Assembly: GCA_010015805.1 (NCBI GenBank)
Contig: ML978123.1
Coordinates: forward strand, 1,612,001-1,676,000
Direction: 5' to 3'
Origin: Rhizodiscina lignyota
Taxonomy: Eukaryota; Ascomycota; Dothideomycetes; Aulographales; Rhizodiscinaceae
DNA: 64,000 nucleotides
Shown: in pieces, positions 48,280 through 59,379 of the stretch
Layout: each line of letters opens with the position of its first letter
Numbering within the stretch: position 1 is the stretch's first letter
Translations under genes and position numbers: made by a program
The notes under the pieces: model-generated
The model's database searches: none
The model's input: the letters and a program-made list of their open reading frames with translations, nothing else
Told to the model about the DNA's origin: nothing

Positions 48280-48462
48280 TCGAAAAATGTGCTGATAGAG
48301 CGTGAATTTCTTCTTTCGACTTTCCAAGGGCCCAGGCACCCGGCAGGGGTGGAGACCCGTGCTGCGATGTCGGGGTCGCTCACTGAAAGTCTAAAATTTG
48401 CTGAGAAGCTCTCTTTTCATTCTGAACCTCAACAAGACTTGGTACGGAGAGGAGAGGAGAGG
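48280..48462. promoter_or_regulatory. Bidirectional promoter of bioF and bioDA
   Basis: Only 183 nt separate the divergent starts, so both biotin genes must share this region. An in-frame ATG at 48367 inside it could start BioDA 32 codons earlier, leaving even less room. A GC-rich block (GGGCCCAGGCACCCGG) lies in the middle. Confidence 0.65.
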
Positions 48463-51066
48463 ATGCAGCGCATCGGCTCGGCTCTATGGCCATCTCTTCA
48501 GTGTTTTCAAGTGTACGGGGCAAACACCAATGTCGGCAAGACGATCGTTTCGACTGCTCTGTGTAAAGCATGGCGTGGAAAGCTGGATCTGAGTGTTCAT
48601 TATCTCAAGCCAGTCTCGACGGGGCCGTTGGATGATGCGGACGTCAAGTAAGCAAATCAAGAATTGTGCAGCCAGGCCCATGGACGAATTGACGTTCGAA
48701 TTAGCCACATGGCGAAGTTCGCGCCCGGCGTAAATACGAAAACACTCTTCCAGTTCTCGAAGCCCTTGAGTCCGCACATTGCTGCTAAAGATGCCGGAGA
48801 TGTATGCTCACGATCCATCCGTGGACCTTGCTACGCCGCCTTGAATAACAATACATCCTCTACAGATCCCGCCAGACTTGACTGTGCAGCAGCGCACCTA
48901 CCATGATTTGTCCGAAGCTGTCACCAAGGCAGACGTCGCAATTGTCGAGACCGCGGGCGGAGTGCTGTCTCCAGCGCCTTCAGGGAGCGTCCAGGCAGAT
49001 GTCTACCGGCCGCTACGGCTCCCTGTTCTACTCGTAGGCGACTACCACCTCGGTGGCATTTCGAGCACTATTGCGGCCTATGAATCGCTTCGCATTCGTG
49101 GCTATGACGTTCTTGCCCACTTCATTTTTGAAGATGCCGAGTATCAAAACTCCAAGTACTTGACTGATTTCTTCCTGGGCAACAAGGTGTCCACGATTGA
49201 GCTGCCGAAGCCACCAAGACAGGTCGAGGATGCAATGAAAGACTTACAGAATATGCAGACATATTACTCTGACGTCGCTGCCTCGCATGCTATTTTGGAA
49301 GCGGTTGAACGCCTTGGTCACCAACACGAAGCTCGCATTAAGAGGCTTGGTGAGATGTCGGCGCGAGCGGCAGACACCATCTGGTATCCGTTTACTCAGC
49401 ACAAGGGGCGGCGTCCCGAGGACATAGTTGTAATTGACTCTGCGTTCGGGGACAATTTCGATACGCTGAGCAACACTATGAGCCCCGAAGCTTCCATTCT
49501 GACGCCGGCAATGGATGGTTCAGCGTCCTGGTGGACCCAAGGGCTCGGGCATGGAAACCCCTCGCTTGCTTTGTCTGCGGCTTCTGCTGCTGGTCGCTAC
49601 GGGCATGTCATGTTTGCTGGAGCCATTCATGAGCCCGCTCTGTCTCTTGCCGAGATGTTACTGCAGCATCACGACAATCCCCGGCTAGCGAAGGTCTTTT
49701 ACTCTGACAATGGCAGCACCGGAATGGAGGTCGCCGTGAAGATGGCCCTGAGGGCGGCAAGGACTAGATACGGATGGGATCATGCGCAAGAGGATATTGG
49801 AATTCTGGGATTGCGCGGAAGCTACCATGGAGACACGATGGGAGTAATGGATTGCTCTGAGCCGTCGACGTACAATGACAGGATTGAGTGGTATAACCCA
49901 AAGGGGTGTAAGATTCCACTCCCCTAGAGTCTAAAAGGATAACTGACGGCTCACAACGGCTTAGACTGGCTCGACTACCCGACCGTTATCATGAGAGCAG
50001 GCCGGTGGTTTGTCGAACCACCGCACGGTCAAGAAGCCGCTTTTGGAAATGCGCAGTCTTTTGATTCTCTAAACGACATCTTCGATCTGAGAAGGAGAGA
50101 AGATGCCGTCTACACCCGGTATATTGAGAAAACTCTTACCGAATTGCGCGATGCTGGTCGCAAGTTTGGTGCACTGATCCTGGAACCCGTGATCCTTGGA
50201 GCAGGCGGCATGAATTTCATGTGAGAGAGCCAAAGACACGATATTTTTGCAACATGGCTAACAGTATATCCAGAGACCCTCTTTTCCAGCATGCGTTGAT
50301 CAAGGCTGTCAGGAACAGGCCGGATCTCATAGGCACGCAAAAATTGCGCAAACCTGGGTCACTGGATTCATGGAGTGGGCTTCCCGTTGTCTTTGACGAG
50401 GTCTTTACCGGACTGTACCGCCTCGGACGCTTTAATTGCTCGAGTTTTCTTCAAGCACAGCCCGACATCGTCGTCAACGCGAAGCTTTTGACTGGTGGAC
50501 TTATCCCCCTGTGCACGACGACCGCCAGCCAAGACATTTTTGACGCCTTTTTGAGCGACGAAAAGGCTGATGCCCTGCTTCACGGCCACAGCTACACTGC
50601 ACATGCTGTTGGATGTGCTGTTGCAGTAGATAGCCTTGATGCGATGATGCAAATGGAGAAGACTGGCAAGTGGGACGAGTTTCGGCGGAGCTGGGCCACA
50701 GACGAAGTGACCGGTGAGGGCTGCTGGAGCATGTGGAGCAAAGAGTTTGTCACGAAAGTGACGAATAAAGAGTCTATCGATGGCGTCTTTGCGATTGGCT
50801 CAGTCCTTGCTCTCACCCTGAAGGACGCCGCTGGGGGCGGTAAGATCGTAACATAGGTATCAATTTTCTCGACAGCTAACGACGTTCTAGGATACAATTC
50901 CCTTGCCGCGCAAGGGCTGCATTCCAGACTGCTTGACATTGGAGACAAGGGCTGGCGCATCCACTCTCGTGTTCTCGGAAACGTGCTCTACCTGATGACG
51001 AGCCAAATTACGACCTGGGAAACATTGAAGAATGTTGAACAATTCATTCTCGAGAGCGTGAATTGA
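48463..51066 (+). CDS. bioDA: Fused dethiobiotin synthetase / DAPA aminotransferase
   Basis: Bifunctional enzyme for two middle steps of biotin synthesis: KAPA to DAPA (aminotransferase part) and DAPA to dethiobiotin (synthetase part). Exons 48463-48647, 48705-48801, 48866-49907, 49965-50220, 50274-50839 and 50891-51066 give 773 aa. The synthetase half has the P-loop GANTNVGKT (residues 19-27), KPVSTG and ETAGGVLSP. The class III aminotransferase half starts near residue 285 with IWYPFTQHKG and contains GSYHGDTMG (near 412-420), FDEVFTG and the PLP lysine near 597 in VVNAKLLTGG. Both active sites look complete. Its start gives no clear targeting signal; the upstream ATG at 48367 would add 32 residues. 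Sits between BioF (divergent) and the DcyD-like gene (convergent). Confidence 0.95.
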
Positions 51067-51434
51067 ACAAAATTCTTCTTGACTGGACTTGTCTCCGATC
51101 GCATGTCGTCCCTGCATTCGCGATTACTTGACGAAGGATGGCAGCAATTTTAGAAATCGAATAGCCAATGGACTGGATGATATGCGCCTTCTTGAGGACG
51201 AGTGACCGGAAGAGCGCCGGAGACCCTCGCCTCGGGTGCAGTATTTCGGCCAGAGAAGAAGAGACAGAACGGGTTCGTTTGGGCGATCAGCCATATCTCA
51301 AAGTGCGCAAAAGTTCTGGCCAACGCGGAACACGACAGACTAACACCGGAGCACATACAGACCACCACAGCATTGGCGAGGTAATGACAGCGAACTGAGA
51401 AATACAAAAAGATTTCAGGGTTGTCTGATTCAAC
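51067..51434. other. Intergenic with a coding-like fragment
   Basis: 368 nt between convergent stops of bioDA and the next gene. A plus-strand ORF at 51202-51384 ends with a helical, protein-like stretch (SHISKCAKVLANAEHD, then RLTPEHIQTTTALAR) and could be a remnant of a lost gene. No family is assigned. Confidence 0.3.
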
Positions 51435-52518
51435 CTATGACAACCGTGGATATGCACTGAGTGCAACTTGTCCACCTGTATGGCAGAATAAGACATTCTT
51501 TGAACCTCTGAACTCTCCTTCCCGAGCCAGGTGCAATAGTCCAGTGATTGCTTTTCCAGTATATACCGGATCAGTGAGTATGCCTTCCAGTCTCGCAAAC
51601 TCTTTGATTCCTTCACTCGTTTGATCGTCGAGCCGCCCGTATGCCCCAGCGTGGAACGACCCAACAGCTTCGAAATCATCCTTTGTGATATCGTCTAGCT
51701 TAAGACCGATTTTCTCTGCAGCAGTTTGTGCGATGGACAACAACAGGTCTCCGATCTCTTCTAGCGATTGCGTCATGGCTTGAATCTCGATGAGCCTTCT
51801 TGGGGACGAGTCGGCACTGGTCTTCTGTGCAAGCTTGAAACCGGCAACCATTCCACCAAGAGTAGAGCCAGAGGCGACGGAAGTAACGATTGTGTCAAAG
51901 CGGACGCCGAGACTCTTCTCCTGCTCGACCAATTCAAACGCCCATCGAGCGAATCCGAGTCCCCCAAGAGGATGCGTACTCGCACCAGACGGAATGAAGT
52001 AAGGTCTGCCACCGCGGCTCCGAATAGAAGCCTCCGCGTCTTCCATCGTTGTGCCCACCGGAAAGGTCTCAGCACTCATAATCGCATTCAACTGAATGTT
52101 GCCTAGCCTCCGATATTCAGCATCATCCGAAGCCACAGCATCTTTTGGCAGTAAAGCAACCTGAGATCGTAAGTAGGAGTCTCACAGCAACATAGCACTT
52201 GCTGCATTGCTATATCACCTTCAGTCCTAAGCGAGCAGCGGCAGCAGTGGTCTGGCGCATATGGTTTGATTGCAGCCCCCCAGTCGTGAGAAGCGTATCC
52301 GCTCCCTGGTCTATTGCATCCTGGAGAATGTATTCGAGCTTGCGGACTTTGTTGCCACCAAAAGCGAGACCCGAATTGCAATCTTCGCGTTTGATCCAGA
52401 AAGAAACACCGTCGTTAATAGATCCCGTCAGCCGCTTAAGCTTCTCTACCGCAGATGGTTGGCTGAAAAGAAGTTGCTTGCGTGGGATATCGCTGAAGGG
52501 CGGAGGCAGTTTAACCAT
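51435..52518 (-). CDS. ACC deaminase-family PLP enzyme, D-cysteine desulfhydrase-type residues
   Basis: Tryptophan-synthase-beta-fold PLP enzyme. Minus-strand exons 52219-52518 and 51435-52160 give 341 aa. The PLP lysine is Lys57 in FGGNKVRK and the conserved Ser84 lies in GGLQSNHMRQ. Automatic annotation would probably say 1-aminocyclopropane-1-carboxylate deaminase. At the two sites known to separate the activities, however, it reads Thr301 (DPVYTGK) instead of Glu and Thr328 (CHTGG) instead of Leu. These are the residues of D-cysteine desulfhydrases, and their spacing of 27 equals that between Glu295 and Leu322 of ACC deaminase. It would then turn D-cysteine into pyruvate, sulfide and ammonia. 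Convergent with bioDA. No targeting signal. Confidence 0.85.
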
Positions 52519-52702
52519 TTTGAAACGATAACTCCTGGCAGCTCTGTAAAACTCAAGCGGCCTCGGCGTTGATTCTATAAGTATAGCATTATCTGTATTC
52601 GTTCGGTGTCAACACCAAATGACGAAAGATTACCCCTTCGGGAATAGCGTCTGGTTAGTCAGCGAGTCCATTCGTATCAAGTCTTCTCATCCCTTATCGG
52701 TC

Positions 52703-53815
52703 TCAAAGTTGCAGTACAAGCTGTCCTCGATCACCAGCAGCTTCTGACATGACTGTTCCCATTTCTCCACTAAGCTTCGTGATCTTTTCGCGCACCCAAT
52801 CGTGGTCTGGATCGTTGGAATCGAGCAACTCTGCTTGGAAGCGGCTGATTCTCGTCGGGAATATCTCCAAGCTCTTGAGATGGAGGCCTTCCTGGTCTTT
52901 CCCTTCGACTGTGACTCTCCAGATGGCGCTTAGGTCGTTTCTGTAACTTTGATTGATTGCGTAGTCGTCCACAAAATCGCCGCAGCCGTAGATGATAAGC
53001 TTTCCTTTGTATTGCTCCACGCCTTGCACATGGTGCGAGGAGTGACCGTGGATGATGTCGACGCCACATTCGTCTATTAGAAAGTGAGCGAGGTCACGAG
53101 CCTCGGGATCTGGGCGCCAAAGATAGTTCGGCCCCCAGTGGACGCTGAAAACACGCAACGGGGCTGCCGCTCCGTTCGCAGAATGCGGCTGTCCTTTTGA
53201 TAATTGAGCACGAAGCCTTTCGCGCGTCTTAGGAGAATAGTCAATGAGGTGAAATTGCGGCACGGCGGCCCAGTCTCGGGGATGATCAGAAGCTGAGACT
53301 ATTTCCACTGTATATGCTGGAGAACCGTCGGAATGATGCTTTGGCAAAGTCAGCCTCGCTGGTTTCAAGGCCTCTTCTGTCGTTTCGCCAGCTCCAGCAA
53401 AGGCTATTCCGGCCTGTTTGAGCGTGTGTACGGTTTCGATAAGACCCTCAAACTTGAAATCTAGTGTATGATTGTTCGCGAGACTTGCATAATCAACGTT
53501 TGCTGCTTGTAATGCGACTACATTTGCAGGGTGCATCCGATAGTTGAACACTTTGTTTGGCCAAGCATTCGGATGAGTAGTAACGGACGTCTCCAGGTTG
53601 ATTAGGTTGAGATCAGCCTCATGGAAGAGACCTAGAGTATTGCCCCACGGAGAGACTTCTGTGTATCGGTTCAAATCAGGATTGCGCCTACGAAACCATT
53701 CGACAGTGCTAGCCTCGCCCGGTTCATGGACATGTGTGGCAAACATTTGATCGATGAGCCGTCCGAGCATTACGTCGCCAACAAAATTAAGCCTGAAAAG
53801 TTGTTTAGACGCCAT
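52703..53815 (-). CDS. CapA-like (poly-gamma-glutamate synthesis-type) metallophosphatase
   Basis: Member of the CapA/PgsA family of calcineurin-like metallophosphatase folds, known from bacterial poly-gamma-glutamate capsules; in fungi the role is unknown. Single exon, 370 aa from ATG 53815 (the frame is open further up, to 53956, but the first conserved block starts soon after this Met). Conserved blocks in order: NFVGDVMLGR, NLINLETSVTT, YASLANNHTLDF, FAGAGETTEEA, VHWGPNY and IIHGHSSHHVQG. The metal-binding residues of the fold look complete. No signal peptide or transmembrane segment, unlike bacterial CapA, so probably cytosolic. Same strand as the DcyD-like gene, 184 nt away. Confidence 0.85.
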   Translation of the reverse strand: MASKQLFRLNFVGDVMLGRLIDQMFATHVHEPGEASTVEWFRRRNPDLNRYTEVSPWGNTLGLFHEADLNLINLETSVTTHPNAWPNKVFNYRMHPANVVALQAANVDYASLANNHTLDFKFEGLIETVHTLKQAGIAFAGAGETTEEALKPARLTLPKHHSDGSPAYTVEIVSASDHPRDWAAVPQFHLIDYSPKTRERLRAQLSKGQPHSANGAAAPLRVFSVHWGPNYLWRPDPEARDLAHFLIDECGVDIIHGHSSHHVQGVEQYKGKLIIYGCGDFVDDYAINQSYRNDLSAIWRVTVEGKDQEGLHLKSLEIFPTRISRFQAELLDSNDPDHDWVREKITKLSGEMGTVMSEAAGDRGQLVLQL

Positions 53816-54534
53816 GTTTGAGTCCTGATATACGGAACTTCTAGCAAAAGTAATAATAGACTTTGTAAGGTAAGAGCACAATGGTGAAAGCTTTGAATCT
53901 GGAGCATTAGTCCGTAGCGAGGTCGGAAGCTCCCGGATCCAATCAATCCATGGCAACGGGGGGAGGGTAGAGTACCGGAGCTGACCCGAGTCCGGGGCCT
54001 TTATTTACCCGAGTTTAGGTCCGTTCCCACCTAGAACTTTGTTTATTCTGCTGTGATTTAGTTCAAACTCTTCGACCAGAATTTCAGGTGTTTCCATAAC
54101 ATTAGACCGTTTAGGTAAAGTCTGATTTCACTTCTGTTCACTGCATTTGCTCAGGGCTAGGTTGTAGTGCGGGCAAGCGAGGCAAGCTCTCACAGGGGGC
54201 CTAGACTCCTCCCTAAAATGGTGATCATGACGAATTTACAACGGGCCGATTCCTCACAAGCGATAAGTCCTGACAGGATTCCTCGAAGCTACGAATGATC
54301 CAGGACTCTAACTCTGCTGGATGCCTAAATCTGTTGATATCCGACACCTCCGTTCGCTTACGATACTCAAAGAGACTTGAGGTACGGTGTGCGGGATACA
54401 GAAACTGCCTCACAGTGAGTCACCTCGTATACAAGAACGGGCTGTAATGGTTACACGTACTGCAACTATACTATAAAGGACGCGCTGAAAGCTCCCTTGG
54501 AGCGTAGCATCAGACTTCCACTCCTCGTTACACC
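53816..54534. promoter_or_regulatory. Divergent promoter region, CapA-like and GST genes
   Basis: 719 nt between opposite starts. A TATAAAGG element at 54472-54479, 56 nt before the GST start codon, is a likely TATA box. A minus-strand ORF at 54225-54413 has no support. Confidence 0.5.
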
Positions 54535-55276
54535 ATGGGAAAGCTTATCGTTCACCACCTGGGAGTTTCGCAGTCCGACAGAGTCGTCTGGCTCTGCGAA
54601 GAACTTGGTCTTGACTATGAATTGAAGAAATACGACCGAGCACCGATATTCTCACCGCCAGAATACTGCAAGCTGCATCCTCTCTGTGCGGCGCCAGTGA
54701 TTGAAGACGGTGACATCAAATTAGCGGAATCGGCAGCCTGTGTCGAGTACATATGCCATACGAAGGCGGACGGCAGTTTGTTCGTTGCACCGGGCAAGCA
54801 GAATTATGCTGATTTCCTTTACTGGTTCCGTAAGATTCCTGACTTGCGCACGAAATGCTATTGCTAACTCAGTAACAGATTTCGCCAATGGTACATTTCA
54901 GCCCATGATAAGTCGTGGCCTCGCCATCATGGGGGCCGGCGCCGGAAAAGAAAGCGAGGCTATAAAGCGCTTCGACGCGAAGAAACATCAGATCCTCAGC
55001 TTTCTCGATCAGCGCCTTTCCCAGGTGCCTTGGCTTGCTGGTGATGATTTCACTGCCGCGGACATTATGATCGTCTTTTCGCTCACGGTCATGCGTTGCT
55101 TCTATCAGTATGATCTTGGAGACTATGAGAATATTTTGGCGTATCTGCAACGCATATCGAAGCGCGAGGCTTACAAGCGTGCGTTGCAGAAAGGCGACCC
55201 GGATCTGGACATTGAGAAGCTCATCGGTGCAGCTCCTCCGCCTTTGCAGAAGGGCCTGGCAGCGAGGATGAAATAG
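54535..55276 (+). CDS. Glutathione S-transferase
   Basis: Cytosolic enzyme joining glutathione to electrophiles. Exons 54535-54829 and 54879-55276 give 230 aa. The N-terminal thioredoxin-like domain opens with LIVHHLGVSQSDRVVWLCEE (the active-site Ser follows GVSQS), has the cis-Pro in LCAAPVIEDG and the glutathione-binding ESAA. The all-helical C-terminal domain has YWFHFANGT across the intron and DFTAADIMIVFSLTVM, the N-capping box region. It resembles fungal GTT1/GTT2-type enzymes; the class is not certain. Possibly linked in function to the P450 and epoxide hydrolase further right. Confidence 0.92.
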
Positions 55277-55657
55277 TCGACCCAGCAAAATTCTATTCTG
55301 GTAGTAGCCAGACACTTGGAAGTCGGAGCACCGCGCGTCCAAAAGAAGCTCTCATCTCTAAGCCAGGAGAGATCTCCGTTCACCAAGCATCGGTTCGGTT
55401 CGTAATGGGCATGTATATATCGCTTCACTACTGCGCGTTCTTTGTACGTTAGACAAAATGTCATAACAAGTCCAGACTCCCTGACTCCGACGAGCCTATA
55501 TTTTTGGTTTACAATCCAAACAATCACCTTCATCCAAGTCATCGACAGACCAAATAACCTGCTGCCAAATTTCAAGGAAATGGTCGGTCTCCTCTTGTAA
55601 GCTGTCCGCAAGACGACCAAGGCCTGTCACTGCCGTATTGGGTCCATCATTGTTCAT
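55277..55657. other. Intergenic between convergent genes
   Basis: 381 nt between the stops of the GST and S28 peptidase genes. Contains only 3' sequences of both as far as I can see. Confidence 0.4.
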
Positions 55658-57416
55658 TCAAGCTCCCATTCCGAGCCATTCCTTGAAAGTGTTCAACTGA
55701 GCTGACCTTGCCCTCTTCAAGCCCTCACTATCGCTCTCCATCGACACCAACAAATCTGCCCCATGCGAACTGCCGTCGACCAACATAACTCTACTATTGT
55801 TTCTTTGATTGCCTGGATAAAAGAACTCCATCCCGATATACGTCGTCGGATCCATCAAGTTCTCAACCAGCAGCAGTCTATCTGTCGACTGCACCGTCTC
55901 TGTGTCAAGCCCAATGCGACGGATGAACTGCTCGCCGCCATCTACGCACTGAAAGCCGTATGCAGCAGTGCACATGGGATCGAGAAGATGCTTTTGAGTG
56001 TAATCAGGCAGAAGCGGGCCCCAGATGGATGATGGCGCGGCGTATTGGTCGAAATGAGGCAAATACGTGCAGCGCATATACCCGTACGGGTCAACTGCGG
56101 TGTTGTTTGGAAGCCAGTCCGAGCAGTTCACCCCGTTCCATTCGTTGAAGTACTTGACAGCGGCGCCGTGCATGACCATGGGGTTGTCGGTTTCAAGGGT
56201 TGCGTTGATAGTCTTGTAGAACGGATAGTCGTAGATCCCGAGGTTGTATTGCAGGTTTTGCAGATACGCGCCGGCGATCCAGTTCAGAAGATCGTAATTT
56301 TGCTCGGTGGAGTTTGGACCGTACTAAAAGTTATGGAAATCAGCATCTTCCACAATTTTAGAGTGCATCTCAGGTGTTCGTACGCAGAGATTTAGTTGCT
56401 CCTTCATTCCTTGAAATTTTCCGGCAGCCAGACAGGCGCGCAAATCATTCATTGCACTCTTTATCTTTGCGGTAGCTTCCACTGAAACATCATAGTAGAC
56501 CATATCATTCCATTCCATAAAGCCAAAGACGTACTCGTTCAATGGATCGGTTTGGAAGCCACGCTGAGGTAAAGATGTCGCTAGGGATCCGAATATTTCA
56601 CCCGGAAAGTGGATCCTAAGGAGGGCAGACAGAAACCCTCCATAAGAACCACCGAATGCGATGATAGGGGCATTTTCAATGCGATCATCAGACTGCTTCA
56701 ACCACTTCAAAAACTTGACGGTGTCATGTAGCACATTGTCTAGTGTGAGTGCCCTTAGATCGTGCGTTGTCCGAGATGGAAAGTCGGAGCAGTTTAGCCC
56801 AAACGGGCAGCTGGAGCCCCAATAGCGATGTTCTAGGCTCACCATCATTGCCCCGAGCTGCTTAGCATGTTCCGGTATGGCCGTATCTGCCAGACATGGA
56901 AGAGGTTCTTCATTGCCTTGGAAGAAGAGGATCGGGCCACCAGGTCGATAAAAGGTGTCATTGAGCACATACTGCTGGAGGAACGTAGCATTACTGCCGC
57001 TGTATTTCTGTTTCCATATGTCCGCACCTGTAGCGTTCGGCTGAGAATGATCGATCGTGGAATGGTCTACGAGTTGGTGGAGGAACTTCTGTCCTTCTGG
57101 GCAGTTGTACGGGAGCGTGACTGATCTTCTGGAAGCCTGATAGATGTCAGTAAATTTCGGACATTCAGAGATGCTCTCGCTCGTGTTGAAGAACAAAACG
57201 CCATTTTGCCGCAGCTGTTCCATTGATCGCGCTCAACTATGTTGTCAATCCCACGCTCTGCTACTAAATGGGTTGCGTGATATAGAAAACTTGAAATACA
57301 ACGCAGTCCCGGATCTCACTCACTCTCTTACTAGCAGATTGGGTGAGTGCTGATACCTCACCATACGCAGCATGCACGCTGAAAAGGATAGATGGTAGAT
57401 AGACGTGGAAACGCAT
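55658..57416 (-). CDS. Secreted serine peptidase, S28 (Pro-X carboxypeptidase) family
   Basis: Extracellular serine exo-peptidase of family S28, cutting after proline in acid conditions. Minus-strand exons 57362-57416, 56384-57231 and 55658-56323 give 522 aa. The short first exon supplies the signal peptide. The nucleophile motif GGSYGG has Ser near residue 214; EHRYWGSSCPFG, the sequon-rich middle and the C-terminal histidine in DGSSHGADLL complete the family picture. A TAG that seems to end the second exon's frame is spliced out by a 60-nt intron (56324-56383). The acceptor of intron 1 (after GTTGAG) is the least certain junction. Confidence 0.9.
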
Positions 57417-58525
57417 GACGACAAGGTACGTAAAGAGGATTATTTCTAAAGTTTGATGATTGAATTAGAGGAAAGGAAGTAATGGGGTGTTTATATACCC
57501 TTTTAATGCCATACAAATTCCACCCTTGAAGCTTCAAGGCTACATAGAGCATCCAGAGGGGGCTGGATTGGGCTATGATGGCATTGTGCGATGTCGTCGG
57601 GTCTCCTCAGAGGCCTCGAATAGATGAAATTCTCCTACCGGAGAGAAGTATTCCTTTCTTACAAGCCTATATGGAGGAATTCTCTGCTTCGCCATAAGAA
57701 TTACGGATACGATACGAAGAAGAGCGAGATGAACCTGATCGCCCTGCCGCGTGAAAACAATCCAGGTTGCACAGCTAGTGAGTCTTCCACGGATCAACAG
57801 GTTGCTTTCGTATCTTGTGTGAGCGGCCGCAATGCGTACGCAAAGGCTAAGCCGTAACAAAGGCAGACTTGGACATTAGCTTTGAAAAACAGAGTTGGAT
57901 GTATCTGTGCGCAGAGACTGTCGGAGAGACTGGAGTGATGTCGGCACAATTTGTCGGAGTTCAGAGCGCGAGATGATAGGGATTGTGGAAGGAAAAGGCG
58001 AGGCTGTGTAGTAAGCACCGGTACATCTCGTCCCGAAAAGTATTAGCTGGCCCGCACCCAAAGACTGGTGAGTTCGGGACCCTCCCCCATCAAACTTCGG
58101 TGCATGCCACCCACGACTTCGGGCATTAGTTTTCACCATTCTTTAGAGACATAATTTCCCAAAAACCATATTAACCGCCACTACAGCGAAAAATCGGCGC
58201 CCACATATTAAATGACTAAGTGCTCTTCTTCAACGCGACCACAATGTGGATGATCGTGTCTGCTGTGGCATGTGTTGTATCTGGCATGTGTTCCGGCGGG
58301 GCGGACAGCCGCCAGAGAACTTCCAATACATGATTGAAAATGACAATCAATGACCTCTGTTTTGGCTTCTTCTGTTGGATACTGCAGCAGCACTCTGGCT
58401 CAAAGTACCCCGCTAACCAGCCACCTTCAGTCCCCGAATAAATATAAGCCTGATCCACCGTCCCGTGGACCAGAATACTTCATCGAGAGCAACATCCTTT
58501 TCAACTCACGCTATCCATAGACAAT
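57417..58525. other. Gene-poor stretch of 1.1 kb
   Basis: Must hold promoters of the S28 peptidase and of the HTH-like gene. Short ORFs have no family resemblance. No repeat or RNA gene was recognised. Confidence 0.4.
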
Positions 58526-59379
58526 ATGGTATTGGATCCTTCTTGGCATGGTAGGCCTGATGACTCTGATGATGAGCCTGAGCTGCGTTTCGCACAGTTC
58601 CAAAACGGTCAGGCCTTTGCGAAGTTTGTCGACGAGACTCCAGAGCACCACTTTCAAGAGGTATTAGGTATATGACCATGGGTGTACGAAAAGCTATCAA
58701 AAAAACTTATCGAACTTTCGCCGACCATTGACGAAATCAAACGAGACATAGAGAAAAAGCGGAAGACAGCGGTGGAAGACTATTACGACAGAGAGTTCTT
58801 CAAACCGAAATACGATTATCCGGAGCTTGATCATGAGATCTCGTCCTTAGAGAGGAGACTACAGGACCTTAAAGCACAGCGCAAGAGGCTCTACGAGAGG
58901 TCTGTTGCCATGGTCCATCCATTAGGACCTCACACCAGCGAGGGTGTTACGAGCCGCCTTGGACAGCTTGGAGTCCCGAGAAGCTGTTTGTCTTTATCTT
59001 TCTCATCCGCCGTGGCTGCGATGGTTGGTGGACAGGCAAATCGATTCAAGACATCGCTATGATCATGGGTCAATCTCGGAAGTCGATCCGCATGTAACTG
59101 GCCCAAACAAGGTCGTAGAGAAACAGTCAGCAGCTAACATTCTATAGCGTCTTCGCACAAATGATTCGTGCTCTCATCCACTTATACGATGGACTAAAAG
59201 AGCAGGAGAAATCCAAGCAGCTACCTTGCAAAGTGTGCAAACCGCGCACAGCTCAGTGGCAAATTCTCCGAGAGATCAAGCCTGGAGAGGTCTGCGGAAA
59301 GTTGGGATATACCGAGGAGGAGATCATGAAGACCTGTTCAGCGATCCAAACGTATGCGTGGATGTATCGCGACTGGTGA
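58526..59379 (+). CDS. Hypothetical coiled-coil / HTH-like protein, tentative model
   Basis: Not recognised. The best model joins 58526-58660, 58694-58899, 58926-59093 and 59148-59379 (246 aa, all in phase). Order of parts: acidic N-terminus, coiled coil rich in Lys/Glu (LKAQRKRLYER), a possible SANT/HTH unit (TAWSPEKLF ... KSIQDIAMIMGQSRKSIR), then a helical region with CKVC and a second HTH-like stretch (IKPGEVCGKLGYTEEE). The last intron (54 nt) is ordinary, but the first two would be only 33 and 26 nt, below normal size. A 35-nt alternative for the second is 58906-58940. The gene may instead be frameshifted. The downstream stop TGA at 59377 fits the last frame. Confidence 0.5.

Noticed and set aside
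56324-56383. Apparent in-frame stop in the S28 peptidase
   Set aside because: A 60-nt GT-AG intron in phase removes it and joins CAA-CTA-AAT-CTC-TGC to TAC-GGT, matching the family.
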